A stretch of 64,000 bases of DNA from Kingdonia uniflora (GCA_014058105.1 JACGCM010000669.1:1798001-1862000); one strand, 5' to 3'; positions 36,161 through 46,590 are shown, counted from the stretch's first letter. The notes: generated by a model from the sequence alone, not told the origin. A program made the numbers and translations.

Positions 36161-36821
36161 TGTGGTACCCTACTCGCAGCCTTCGACCTCCTCACTCGAA
36201 GTTTACTTCGTATCCTAATCGAACATATCAAAGACTATTTCAACTCAGAATCAAGCCCCTCAAGGAACTCTTGTAGTCGAAGCCTCGACAATAGATAAAC
36301 CATCAAGAATGGATCAACAGATAATAACAGATACCCTTCGACTGAACGTTCGAATAACAGAAGTGTGATGAGACTAGCAGTCAGCTCAAACGGATTGGAC
36401 GGTGTATTAATTAGTCTCTCAGCTACAGTGACAGGGATGTCCGTAATAAATGCCACCACCGAAAAACCCGGACAGTAATCATGTAGCCTGGCCCATTCTT
36501 GGTGATTCAGCTTCTTATGTCTCTATAAATTAGAAAGAGGGGAAACCAAGAAGGGGTTAGAAAAATCCTTTCCAAACCCTATGCTTTTTACCTTCGACCA
36601 CTTACAAACTGTATTTGATCTTTATTATTACTCATCAGTAATAAAATCACAGTTTAAAAATCCTCATCAGAGGTCGCAGAGAGTCACATTCGGGCCTCTA
36701 CGTAAGTATTTGTCTCTAATTAGTCTCTTTTAAGGCCATATACTTGTACATCTTCGATGAGAGGTTAACCTTCGTGTTGTAAGAGCCATCTTCGCTTCTC
36801 AATGAAGATCAAGCCCCTACA
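36161..36821 (+). repeat. 3' LTR of C
   Basis: 661 bp, TGTGGTACCC to GCCCCTACA, followed by the GTTCC duplication at 36,822-36,826. Confidence 0.93.
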
Positions 36822-37850
36822 GTTCCTATTACTCCGCGGTTTTATCGTACAAGGAAAAATTCAGCCAAATATAGAGGTTCAATGGATATCAGAATGCAAG
36901 ACAGGTTTCCAAGATCTCAAAACTTATTTGGGGAAGTTTCCCATCATGAGCACCCCAATAGATAATGAGGAACTTATTATCTAGCTCACAGTTATAAATA
37001 CTTCACTCAACTAAGTTCTCATTCGACTTGAAGGGAAAATCGAGAAACTAGTCTACTTCATTAGCAAGACCCTCACTCCAGCGGAAACGAGGTACTCTAA
37101 AATCAAGAAATTTCTTCTCACTCTTGTTTATACTTCATAGAAACTCAAACATTACTTCCAAGCTCATTCAGTCAAAGTCATGACGAACTACTCCCTTCGG
37201 GAAGCTCTATCCATGAAAGAGAAATCAAGAAGAGTGCAGCAGTGGTCAGTTAGTTTGGGAGAATAGGATATCAAGTTTGAACAACGTCATTCCAATAAAG
37301 GGCAGGCTGTGGCCGATTTCATCACAGATTTTCCAGTAGAAGATCCTGGGTGGGAAGAGCACGATCCTGACCTTTCAAAGGAACCTACAAAGGATCCAAG
37401 GAAGGGGTAGAAACTTCTTACAAATGGATCAGCAGGACTCGCAGGGTCAGGAATTGGAATCGTACCGATTACCCCTTCCAACGACATAATTGAGAAATCA
37501 ATCTGCCTAGATTTTAAGGCCTCAAATAATGTCACCGAGTACAAAGTTTTCATTCACAGACTCGACCTCTCCCTCGAGCTCGGCATCCTCGTACTCTCCA
37601 TTTACATAGATTCACTACTCTTTGTCCACCATTACTCTGAGCAATACAAAAAAAATGGCAAGATGATCGAATATGTAGCCCTCGTCGCAGATAGGATAAG
37701 CAAGTTTGTGCAAGCAACTCTCGATTATCTTCCTTGAGGCAAAAATAGACACGCCGATTCCTTGGCATATCTGGCCGGGGTTTGGGCACATAAGCTCGAT
37801 ATCTCCAAATTGAAGTGATATCAACCCCCAGTATTGATCGCATTTTTGTA
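36822..37850 (+). pseudogene. Element B' RT end and RNase H (right of C)
   Basis: The GTTCC copy is followed directly by the RT continuation, then 'VQWISECKTGFQDLKTYLGK', 'KLVYFISKTLTPAETRYSK' and 'MTNYSLREALSMKEKSRRVQ'. RNase HI follows at about 37,400-37,740 ('LLTNGSAGLAGSGIGIVPIT', with Asn in place of the first catalytic Asp). Stops are frequent. Confidence 0.82.
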
Positions 37851-38068
37851 TGCATGATCAACACTGGGGCGATAAAGAGGGAGACGACGATTGGCGAAAG
37901 CCTTTCTTAGTTTATCTCGGTGTCGACAAAAAATGTGAAGGACCACTTCTAACAAATCCGAATGAGTGCCGAAAGGTGATAGACAACTCGAAGCGTTATA
38001 CCAATAAAAATGGTACCTTGTACCGCCTATCAGTCACGAGTCCCTACCTTAAGCTAACTGCCGCATGA
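37851..38068 (+). pseudogene. Element B' integrase N-terminus, truncated
   Basis: 'DDDWRKPFLVYLGVDKKCEG' to 'NGTLYRLSVTSPYLK' matches the start of B IN (12,890-13,080). Coding homology then stops, and minus-strand accessory-gene sequence begins within about 20 bp. The zinc module, core and tail of IN are deleted. Confidence 0.82.
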
Positions 38069-38378
38069 CGCTTCACCTATTGCCTTTTGGGGAATGTTCG
38101 AGCTAACTTGCTTGACGTAATGGACTCGAGTAATCCCTTGTCTATTCTAGAGGTCTTTGGCAAGCATGCTTGCCTTTCCCCCTCAGTCCCCTTCTTTTTG
38201 ATGTTATCAACACTTTTCTTTAGCCTTGTCGACTGGGATTTTAAAACCTTTTCAACTCGGCTGTTAACACGTTTCTTCTTACTGATACCAAAATCTTCTA
38301 ATACAGCCGCGAGCTCAGTCTTCTCTAGAACGACTTTATCCAACAACGAATTTTTCCTTTCCACTTATGATTTGGGAC

Positions 38379-38471
38379 CTGTCACACACAAGACATCAAC
38401 ATCAGTAAACATCTTACGACTTCAACTATCAATCTTATACATTATGCATTATTATAGTTACGTTGTTTTAC
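38379..38471 (-). other. Conserved intron of accessory gene in B'
   Basis: Minus strand: donor AGAACT/GTAAAAC and acceptor GTGTGACAG/GTCCC, 93 nt. The downstream exon starts GTCCC, as in C and E (GTCC), although the surrounding protein is strongly diverged. Confidence 0.68.
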
Positions 38472-39228
38472 AGTTCTAAATAGAAGTTCCTTGGGTTCTT
38501 CATCATCTCTCTGAAGGCAGTCACCCTTTACCCATATCACGTTATCATTCCAAGGTTGACCTGCTAAGTTTAGATCGAAAAAACAAAGTCGAGTTGCCTT
38601 CACGCAAATATAATCCCCTCCACTTGGGCCAAAAAATTTAACACCATAAAATTGCAACACATCCTCAAGGGATGTCCTCCTCATTCTACCCTGTTCGTCC
38701 TACCGTGAGTTCAAAGCTTTGCAAACACTTATCACCTCCTACATGTTCCCATTCATTTGAATAGGAAATGCACCGATAAGGTTCATAATCCCTTTCGCCA
38801 TATTGCAAAGGGGAAGCCTCAACCCATACTCCAACTGTGACAAGTAAGACAGAAAACCCTCCGAGAGTTCGCTCCTAACATCCCCATCAAAGTATTTAAA
38901 AGAGATCGACTCATCTATACCCCTATCTCTCTTCTCCTTCCCCAAATTAGCCAGTAAATAAAAGTATTCATCTCCCGTTGCTATGGTACAACCCTAAATT
39001 GTCGACCGGCGTACTCAATAAAGTTCCCCCATCTACCTCCTGTAGCAGCCTTGGGTTTATAGAACTCTCTAAATGTATCCGAGCAAGGAGGGTAGGATAC
39101 CAATCTTCTAGGGAAATCTGGAAATTGATCAACACCTACTTCTTCCTCACCTCCGGACGTTTTAATCTCAGACTCAGTCGCCCTACGAGAGGTTGATGCC
39201 TCATTTATAGACGAGTTCCTCATCTCAA

Positions 39229-39459
39229 CTACATGTAAGGATTTTTATCCTACACAATACTGCTCACGATCAACTTACATACAGGTCCAGGTATCTATTG
39301 TTATCTTCTATTTATATGCGTCAACCATACTCAAATATCTTTCATATCTCTTATAACAACTGATTTTCTTAGATTACTATAAATAGTAATTTATTACTTT
39401 CCTAACAATGCAAAATCGATTTTCAAAAGCACATACACATATTACATATATCTACTAAC
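39229..39459 (-). other. Intron 1 of accessory gene in B'
   Basis: Minus strand: donor GAAG/GTTAGTAG and acceptor CATGTAG/TTGAG, 231 nt. B has the same donor (GAAG/GTTAGT at 18,881). Confidence 0.58.
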
Positions 39460-39693
39460 CTTCTATATCGGAATGGGAATCCGAGGCAGCGCCATATCCT
39501 TCCTTCACCACGCTGCTGCACAGCCACCTTCGCGACTCAGATTCAACAACTCTTTCACACTTAAATAATGATCCCTCTTGCTTGAATCTACACAAGTTTC
39601 AGTACAATTTTTACCTCTCTTTTTCCTTTCCTCTCTCACTGTTCTTCAAGTTTTTAGATGTTGAAAAATGTTTAATTAACGAAGATGAAGTGG

Positions 39694-39701
39694 TATTTAT
39701 A
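39694..39701 (-). promoter_or_regulatory. TATA-like box upstream of the accessory gene in B'
   Basis: TATAAATA on the minus strand, about 150 bp upstream of exon 1; matches 19,107-19,114 in B. Confidence 0.5.
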
Positions 39702-40334
39702 TTTTTTCCCTCTAACTACTAACAGTTATTGAGCCTCGTACGTGCCATCCTCAGTTTTGGAACCAAGGCGTCCCTTCCACTATCCATGTTAGACGTTTTG
39801 CACCTTTTCGGTACAAATGCTTTCCCATCATTACCTTTCACCTTATATTTTAATCTCCTTTCCAAATCACCTTTGACCTCGCCCCACTCATATTGACTCA
39901 CTCTTTACACGCAATCGAGTTTTCACATCATCTCACAAGAGACAAATTCAAAACCTCCTTACTTTTCTATACATGCTTCTTCTTCTACTCATATAGTAAT
40001 AATGACGTTATTTCCAAAGCTGCCATAACAGAGTTTCAAATATTTTCAAATTTATTTTTACACAATAGTAATAACCAACATTCATATGAATAAAGGATCT
40101 ATTCAACAATTTCTGTTAAATTTATTTAAACTCAGTACAATCCTATTCTATTGCCCCTATTTTACATCCATTCCATGAACCTCACATATTGATGCATAAA
40201 AAATAGCCTTGATCACCTGGGGAACCACATCAAACCAATTCACCTATAGAAATTCTTATATCCTCAAATTTGATCTCCACCTCAGCAATCAATCCAACCA
40301 CCTCTACTCGATCTGCAAGATCCCTCACCAATTC
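39702..40334. other. Spacer in B'
   Basis: AT-rich sequence aligned with 19,120-19,680 of B. No supported gene. Confidence 0.45.
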
Positions 40335-40535
40335 TCAAAAACATACCTCATAGAAATAGCAGGCATACTCAAGTTCCCTACCCCTTGCATCTAATTCTTC
40401 GGGCAGACACTCCCTCACTGGTAACTCAGCATCATAACCAAACAATCCAAAAATCTTCTCCCGCATTTCAGCAATTTTTATGGCCAATCGTCCTTCAGAG
40501 GCATGGCGTAATCTCTGAGACCGAGTCCGCACCAT
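40335..40535 (-). CDS. Small accessory ORF 1 of B'
   Basis: 66 codons, with a TATA-like TATAAATAAG upstream (40,573-40,582, minus). It contains 'AIKIAEMREKIFGLFGYDAE', where the core 'KIAEMREKIFG' closely resembles 'KMAELYMKIFG' of E small ORF 2. The B copy is split by the B' insertion and continues further downstream (to 19,687), so this frame may be shortened. No known family. Confidence 0.6.
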   Translation of the reverse strand: MVRTRSQRLRHASEGRLAIKIAEMREKIFGLFGYDAELPVRECLPEELDARGRELEYACYFYEVCF

Positions 40536-40589
40536 CCTTATCTCTTCTCCATATCCAAACCTTATTCTACCCTTATTTATACATTCTTA

Positions 40590-41518
40590 CTACACTTTCC
40601 TCTCAAAATGTGATATTGACCTTTTATTTAGTAGCAGAAAACCCAGAATCTTAAGAAATATTAGTATAACTTATCCCTTCCCTCGAACGCTGTACATTCC
40701 ATAACATTCTAGGTTGAGCTAATTCTTTTCAGATTTATTCTTCTATCGACCTCTATGAGATTGAATTTTTGCTCTACAAAGTTCCTACAATTTTTCTCTC
40801 CCACATTTCCAGCACGCAGGACGAATCATACTTACATCACAACATAAATTTTTACACATATATATCTCAGTTCGAATATTACAATAACTGTACTTTCGGC
40901 ACTCGTACATTTAATTTCATTTCATACATTCTTCAAAACATTTTAGCTCGATTTCAAAGAGATACTCTATATCTACATCAACACAAGAAATTGGATGGCA
41001 AATTTTATTTATGTCGAAAAGGATTACACGTGTTTTTACAGATAACAAGTCTTTCATGTAATCGATCTCAGGTACTTTACAGATACCTAATATGTCCAAC
41101 ACCCAACTTCAAGTACTTTATAGATAATAATTTTTTCAATGCTTTTGCAAGTAACAGGTCATTCAGGCACTCTGACACATCAAATCCTTCAGTTCGTCCT
41201 GCTTTAGGGATTTTTTACACTGATGCAAAGCAGAAATTGGAAACAATAAAATGCTTTCCTCACATGAGTTTGGTCGAAGTCTAGTCGAGCTTCAAATGGA
41301 AACTATGCAAGCAGAAGACTAAGTGCTGGAGCCAACCCTTCAAATTAAAGGTCTTCTTAGCATAAGAAAGTAATAGAAATGCAGAAGAAAACTTACATTA
41401 CTCGTCTCCCTCTTCCATTACCATTACCGCCTCCTCTAAAACTTCTACCTCAGCAGAGTTGGTAAAGATGAAGAGGGACCGACCTTAGAATCCATTGTAA
41501 CACAAAAGATCAGCGCAA
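40590..41518. other. Spacer between small ORFs in B'
   Basis: AT-rich. The 171-codon plus-strand open stretch (40,769-41,284) has no counterpart in B and low-complexity composition, so it is not called. No gene is supported. Confidence 0.4.
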
Positions 41519-41839
41519 CTATACCCCAGTCACGCCTATCTCTGTATTTCTCTCCCCAACCTTGTCCTCCGCAAGATTGCGGAGACAAGCCCAACGTTGC
41601 ATGCTTGTTATGACATTGAGGCGAAATCTCCATCTATAATACAAATCTTCCTTAGCTTCAGCCACTTTGTCTGCCGACATAGCTATATACGTCAGAGTGA
41701 CAGGGGTAGGAACAAGATCCTTCAGCGAGTGGTCCCTGCAAAATCTCAACTTCAACCTCTGTATTTCTAAAGTAATTCGCGCCTCAAGGGTCATCCTATG
41801 AGTTTTCACCATCTTCAAAACTAGTAGAGAATTTTGCAA
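41519..41839 (-). CDS. Small accessory ORF 2 of B'
   Basis: 106 codons, basic and helix-rich ('RITLEIQRLKLRFCRDHSLK', 'DKVAEAKEDLYYRWRFRLNV'). A TATATAAAG box lies about 45 bp upstream (41,884-41,892, minus). The B region at 43,460-43,822 occupies the same place but is much diverged. Function unknown. Confidence 0.5.
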   Translation of the reverse strand: MQNSLLVLKMVKTHRMTLEARITLEIQRLKLRFCRDHSLKDLVPTPVTLTYIAMSADKVAEAKEDLYYRWRFRLNVITSMQRWACLRNLAEDKVGERNTEIGVTGV

Positions 41840-41892
41840 CAGACCACAGCGTACTTTGTAATAATCTACGATGCAGGTACCCTTTATATAAC

Positions 41893-42148
41893 CCTACATT
41901 TTTTGTGCATGTATATTTTCCCAGGCATCATTATTGAATAAGACGTAACTCTTCAAGCCCTAACCGTTATATCCATCAATTTCCATCAATATTAAATACA
42001 CATACATCTTTCTTTGGCATTCGCATTTTCCATGCAATCAACAAACGTTATTACTTCTTTCAAAATTCAAATTTCCAACCCAAATACCCATATACTCAAA
42101 TTATTTCTCATCAAAAGTCACTCCTGACTTCGGTTGCGATGGGGCATT
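41893..42148. other. 3' leader to LTR of B', with polypurine tract
   Basis: GTTGCGATGGGGCATT at 42,133-42,148 is the polypurine tract just before the LTR start. No coding seen in the remainder. Confidence 0.6.
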
Positions 42149-42767
42149 TGTAAGGGCCTATCCCTCATTCTCACCTAAAATTGAGTTGTCCCCAATTTGA
42201 ATTATCTCCATATCAGGCTCACGCATCCTTCATATAAGTTCTTAGTCAAACATTGCCACATACTCCACGAACTAATAATAAATGTGGGTCAAGCCTAAAC
42301 TGAGAAACCTGAACAAATCAAAACTATATGTCACTCACGAACTCAATAGTTACTCAGTCAACAACTACTAACTACATTATTCGAACAATGTGCTCCAGCA
42401 TGATGAAGAATTGTGGAAGGGGCCTATATAAAGGAAAATTTCCAGAAGAGATAGAGACTGAAAAAATATACAAAAAATCATGAAGAAGATTATATCTTTT
42501 TAAATTCTCAAACACTCAAGACTTATTATTCACAAGATCAAATATTTCTAAGTGTTGAGATAACTTCAAATAAGATATCGTCAGCCTCAAGCAATAAAAG
42601 TCATTGTTACAAAACCCTCAATACGAGGTCGTAGTTTTTTAACCTATTCATAGGTTTTTCACGCTAAATACCTGTGTCATTTCCTATTTACTAGATTGCT
42701 GTCATAGGTATATTGGTGTAAGGACTAATTCCAGGCCATGTCAAGCTCACGAACTTAGGCCATTACA
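42149..42767 (+). repeat. 3' LTR of B'
   Basis: 619 bp, TGTAAGGGCC to GGCCATTACA. TATA-like CCTATATAAAGG near 42,424. Confidence 0.9.
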
Positions 42768-42815
42768 GTCCCTCAGTAGCATGCCAAACTCTCTCAGAAC
42801 GAGTCCTCTCCATGA
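42768..42815 (-). pseudogene. Element B small accessory ORF 1, N-terminal part
   Basis: The minus strand encodes 'MERTRSERVWHATEG' and would continue into 19,874 without B'. It aligns with 'MVRTRSQRLRHASEG' of B' at 40,535. A TATA-like GTATAAATATGG lies about 50 bp upstream, next to a run of 12-14 C (42,847-42,860). Confidence 0.7.
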
Positions 42816-42869
42816 TCTCTTTCTTCCTCCTCTTTAAATCACATTCCCCCCCCCCCCCCATATTTATAC

Positions 42870-43459
42870 ACCTTTCGAGATCACTTCAAATCCCCCACAT
42901 TCCATTTATATAATCCATTTTTCTATAACTAGAAACCCTAAGATCTTGATTAAAAGTTATTTGAACTTACATGTCCATATCGACCTCTTTAGATTTTCCC
43001 TACCTCATTTCGACCTATTCATCACAATTTGTCCCCCAAACCAACATTTAAAGCTAGATCTCCTTAAGCATGAACTTTCAATTCCTATACATTCTATTTA
43101 TGAAGAGATATTCTCCCCCATTATCCTAAAATTTAATCAAATCAGATAAATTTTTGTACATCTGCTATTTCACATACTCATTTTTCACGCGTATTACCAT
43201 ACATTTTTTCCAGTTCGATTACTAAACTATACTTTCTTAGTTCAATCTCACATTTTACATTTACTTCCTTTAACATAAATTTCTATGTTACTCCTTGTTC
43301 GATTTTAGTCAGTTGAGCTAATTCTATCTATTAACAACAAGTTTGAATGAAATTTTTTCATTAGCCCAAATTTTAATTACAGATACTTTACAAATAACTA
43401 TTCTTTTATGAACTTTACAGATAATAAGCTTTTCAGGTACTTTACAAATAACAAGTCTT
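42870..43459. other. Spacer in B
   Basis: AT-rich; repeats of the ACTTTACAGATAACAAGTCTTT type occur near 43,385-43,470 and recur in B' near 41,035-41,140. No gene. Confidence 0.4.
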
Positions 43460-43822
43460 TCAGATACTATTACAGTTCATCCTTAAAATCATATAAGCTT
43501 TTAGTGATGTTTGGCTCCAAGAATCTTCTGAAGCAAAGTTGGAACGAGAAATCACTGAAGGTCCTTCTTCCTTCACACTATTTACTTCTTTAAGAAGCTG
43601 AGAAAGAAAAGATGTTTGTACTTGAACCAACTCTTCAAATAGAAGGCCTACTTCACGCCAAGAGATAATGATTACATAAGGGCAAGACTTCCAATTTCGA
43701 TCTTCCTTCACCATCACCATTGCCTCCTCCTCTACAATACTTTGCCATACCCCAGTACAGGTACTATTTATATTAAATTCATATTTAATGTGTAGGTACA
43801 TTTCCAAAGCAACATCATTCAA
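43460..43822 (-). CDS. Possible small accessory ORF 2 of B
   Basis: 120 codons, minus strand, in the position of small ORF 2. Its protein ('VQTSFLSQLLKEVNSVKEEG') has little recognisable similarity to the B' copy, so either it has decayed or part of the frame is chance. A TATA-like ATATAAATAG is upstream near 43,765. Confidence 0.35.
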   Translation of the reverse strand: MNDVALEMYLHIKYEFNINSTCTGVWQSIVEEEAMVMVKEDRNWKSCPYVIIISWREVGLLFEELVQVQTSFLSQLLKEVNSVKEEGPSVISRSNFASEDSWSQTSLKAYMILRMNCNSI

Positions 43823-44032
43823 AGCGAAGCCACTCTCGGAACTCTAATCATCAAGTATATCAATCTTTTTTATCTCATAATTGCCAGATATATCCCTCCA
43901 TAAAAAAAATACCCATTTCCAAACCATTCAAATCACCATTAATAAATCCTATCTTTTCAACTTCTAAAAACACCCATCCACAGGTTCTTTCTTAGCCAAA
44001 GTCACTCGTGCCTTCAGTTGTGAAGGGGCAAT

Positions 44033-44605
44033 TGTAGGGACCTATTCCCCGTCCTAACCCAATTTAAACTATCTCTATATCAGACTCACGCATTTAACAC
44101 ATAACATAAGTAGTCAGTATTACCACCTAGATCACGAACAGATAAAAACGTAGATCGCGCACAATAAAAGAATATGAACAAGTCAAAGACACTTGTCACC
44201 CACGATCTCAATAGTTACACAGTCAACCACCACTTAACTCATTATGTGAAGAACATACTTCAGTACGATAACGAGTTACGGATGAGATCTATATAAAGAA
44301 AAAGTTCTAGAAGAAATAAAAGACAATGAAAAACCTGATTTTCTAGACTCTAAAACAAAAAAAAAATATTTACAAGATAAATTCTTTCAAGTTTGAGAAA
44401 TCACTTGTAATAAGATATCAGCCTCAAGCAATAAAAGTTACTATTACTAATATCCTCAACTCGAGGTCCTAGTTTTTTACCCATTCAAAGGCTTTACGCT
44501 AAGACACCTTTGCCATTTCTTACTTTACATTAATTTTTGTCACAGGTGCATTTGGTGTAAGAGCTAATTTCGAGCCATTTCGAGCTTTGGAATTAGGCCA
44601 TTACA
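44033..44605 (+). repeat. 3' LTR of B
   Basis: 573 bp, TGTAGGGACC to GGCCATTACA, preceded by the purine-rich GTGAAGGGGCAAT. It aligns with the B' LTRs at a greater distance and with deletions. Its end abuts GatB-like coding sequence without spacer. Confidence 0.88.
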
Positions 44606-44986
44606 GCCACAAACACCAGGGCCTTTTACAATTGCCCTTATCTTTATGGATACCACTCTAACTCCAATAATTGTCCTATCTGCATGGGACTTCCTTGTGA
44701 TCTCCCAATTACGAACTCAAAAGTCATTGAGCTCGCTGTGAATCTTGGGATTACACTAAACTCTAATTTTTCCTTGAACTCAAAGTTTGATAAGAAATAA
44801 TGTCTTCATCATGATCTACCAAAGGGATATCAGATCTCACAATTTGATAATCTAATCGTATGAGAGGGATTTATCGATGTTGATCTTCCCCTGGAGTTTG
44901 GTAGAGGCCACAAGAAATTTGGGATAACGATAGTTCTTATGGATGAATTTGTAGGGAAGTTGCTTCACTCAGAAAATGGGGCACAA
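44606..44986 (+). pseudogene. GATB: GatB-like exon (5' part cut by element B)
   Basis: Translation from 44,606 gives 'RAFYNCPYLYG', 'NNCPICMGLPCDLPITNSKV', 'LPKGYQISQFD', '[20 protein letters not shown]' and '[11 protein letters not shown]', all landmarks of GatB, the subunit of the Asp/Glu-tRNA amidotransferase that forms Gln-tRNA(Gln) in plastids and mitochondria. The CPxCMGLP motif is kept. Two in-frame stops occur (after 'SKFDKK' and in 'LIV-stop-EGF'). The exon ends at CAA/GTAATA and joins in phase 0 to the next exon. The upstream part is not seen in this window because B lies there. Confidence 0.8.
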
Positions 44987-45742
44987 GTAATAATTATTTT
45001 TTCTACCATACCATTTTATCTCACCTTAAATGTGTAGTTTCATAGAGAAAAATAATTTAGTTATCTTAGTTAAATTGGTGTATTTGAATTTTCTTGAAAG
45101 ATGATTTTTAAATATGAATTAGTGTACGCGAATCGTGCATTGATAAGAATTTTCCCATTTTCTCCCTGTTGTGTTCAAAGAAGGAAGATTGTTCTCATTT
45201 TGGGATTATTTATAAGATATTGTGATGAGAAGTAAAGAATTGAGACTGATGGCAGATGGTAGATAAAAGGAGGGCATTAGGGAATTTATTTTTAGAAGTT
45301 AAGGGAGCTAAAAATTAAAGTTTGTCGAGCGTTATGTAAGAGTAAATTTACCATAGGGAGGAGAACTATGTGTGGTTTTTCAATTAGTACATGTCAACAC
45401 TTTGTAAAGAATATTTGGCTTTGCCTCTCGCTGTTGGAAAAGGAGTACTTTAGATACTAAGAGATATGAGCAAAAATACATACTGAAAAGAAGATTTATA
45501 AGGCAAACATCATTTAATATTTATGACTGTAGCGAGAAAAGAACTGAGAGGAGGAAAGTTACACAGATTGACATGAAATTCAACAAGCATCAATTTGTAT
45601 TTAATAATTTAGGATTGCAATTATACTTTTATAATATTTTTGTCCCAGTTTTTCTTTTATTTTTCGTCTTTCACGTTTATAACTCTGTATTGTTTATTTG
45701 TTGCTTCTTTGTTATGAAATTATTATTAGTTGTTTTGTTCAG
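44987..45742 (+). other. Intron of the GatB-like gene
   Basis: GTAATAATTA donor to TTTGTTCAG acceptor, 756 bp, AT-rich, with no embedded element recognised. Confidence 0.65.
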
Positions 45743-45951
45743 GTTGATTTGAATAGGGCTGGGGTACCTTTGCTTGAGATTTTGTTTGAGCCGGATATGA
45801 GAACTGGCATTGAGGTTGCTGAGTATACAGCTGAGATAGAGAGACTTGTGCACTATTTGGTATGAGTAATGGTAATCTGCAGGAAGGCTCACTTCGTTAT
45901 GATGTCAATGTTTCAATCAGACCTATAGGGTAGCTTAAATTCTATACAAAG
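45743..45951 (+). pseudogene. GATB: GatB-like exon with frameshift
   Basis: Starts '[20 protein letters not shown]', continues '[18 protein letters not shown]', then one base is lost near 45,860 and the frame resumes '[20 protein letters not shown]', with a stop where Gln is expected after 'RPIG'. It ends TACAAAG before GCAAGT, a GC-type donor. The family match is strong and covers the catalytic core of GatB. Confidence 0.83.
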
Positions 45952-46176
45952 GCAAGTTGGCTTAAATAATTAAGCTTTGAACAGTATATGTTATTTGTTA
46001 CAACATGAACATGTCTCTCTTAACCTAATCATGATACACATAGACTTATATAGGTAAAATATCACTTTGTTTGTGATATGGTTCAATGTAGTTCCATCTA
46101 GACACCATATATGAAGACCTAAAATCAATTAAGATGTCTTACGAGCCCTTATTTGGAACTCTAGAAATTCTGCTCT
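45952..46176 (+). other. GatB intron, left end outside the mobile elements
   Basis: AT-rich intron sequence between the GC donor and the inverted-repeat element. No gene. Confidence 0.5.
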
Positions 46177-46345
46177 GGATTGATCGTTCTCTTATATGGA
46201 TAGGGAGAGGATTTAGAAACACTAAAAAATGGGATACTCAAGTCTCACTCAATAGGAACCACACATTTCAAGAGATGAGTGGTCTTCATAATAGAGGAGT
46301 TGGAAATGAAAAACCCAAATAATATTAGGTAGAAATGAGTTGGCA
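46177..46345 (+). repeat. Left inverted terminal repeat
   Basis: Pairs with 62,865-63,006; the longest exact block is the ACTCAAGTCTCACTCAATA segment. Confidence 0.7.
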
Positions 46346-46590
46346 GAGATTTACTCCCTCTCTCTCTCTTTTTATGTGGGCAGATATTTTTTTCTCTTTC
46401 TCTCCCTCTCTTCAATGCAGTTTCAATTTTGAAAAAATAGACCTATCCTATCTCTCTCTCTTTCACTCAGATCTAGTTTCTTTTCTCTCTCTCTTTCTTG
46501 GTCTAGAATAATAGCAGATTTGATAATTTGAAGTCTCTTTCTTAGTCTTTCTCTCTCTCTCTCTCTCTCCCTCTCCCTCTTACCAAAACA
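46346..46590 (+). repeat. CT-rich microsatellite region
   Basis: Repeated (CT)n runs, e.g. 46,353-46,370, 46,447-46,460 and 46,549-46,578, with interruptions. The right arm lacks this expansion. Confidence 0.85.

Larger units (their letters stand above)
23864..36821 (+). mobile_element. Element C: structurally complete Tat-like retrotransposon, 12.96 kb
   Basis: Two LTRs (23,864-24,495; 36,161-36,821) with TG...CA ends, a primer site, gag, PR, RT, RNase H, IN, a 194-bp tandem array, three antisense accessory ORFs, a polypurine tract and a perfect GTTCC duplication. All parts are in the expected order. Coding frames are damaged by a modest number of stops and shifts. LTRs differ at roughly 7% of positions in their first 210 bp by eye, the lowest of the pairs compared. 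Confidence 0.95.
38070..39545 (-). pseudogene. Element B' antisense accessory gene, 3'-truncated
   Basis: Minus-strand order: exon 1 (39,545-39,460, 'SDSHSDIEG'), intron, exon 2 (39,228 to 38,472) with 'ISFKYFDGDVRSELSEGFLS', 'LEYGLRLPLCNMAKGIMNLI' and 'ATRLCFFDLNLAGQPWNDNV', intron, exon 3 (38,378-38,077), Lys-rich ('RVEKVLKSQSTRLKKSVDNI'). The central domain aligns with C/E ('EKPWFFDLCSMGRGWNKDL'). The coiled-coil tail present in B is missing because of the deletion at 38,068. Confidence 0.68.
19875..42767 (+). mobile_element. Element B': same family as B, nested in B and itself hosting C
   Basis: The 5' LTR is 19,875-20,492 and the 3' LTR 42,149-42,767, both starting TGTAAGGGCC and ending GGCCATTA(T/C)A. 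Flanks are ATCCT (19,870-19,874) and GTCCC (42,768-42,772), plausible decayed 5-bp target duplications. Joining the flanks by comparison with the B' copy of the small ORF shows continuous homology. Removing C leaves about 9.9 kb. IN, the repeats and the tail of the accessory gene have been lost. Confidence 0.9.
8690..44605 (+). mobile_element. Element B: Ty3/gypsy retrotransposon interrupted by B' (and C)
   Basis: Plus-strand gag, PR, RT, RNase H and IN (8,700-14,165), then 45-bp repeats, then a large accessory gene and two small ORFs on the minus strand, and a 3' LTR at 44,033-44,605. The element is split at 19,874/42,768 by B'. The 5' LTR is absent. Without the insertions its span is about 13 kb. 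The 3' end falls inside a GatB-like exon. It belongs to the same family as B', as shown by gag-pol, LTR and accessory-gene similarity. Confidence 0.85.

Noticed and set aside
40769..41284. A 171-codon plus-strand open stretch in B'
   Set aside because: Not kept in B; low-complexity composition and short repeats explain it.
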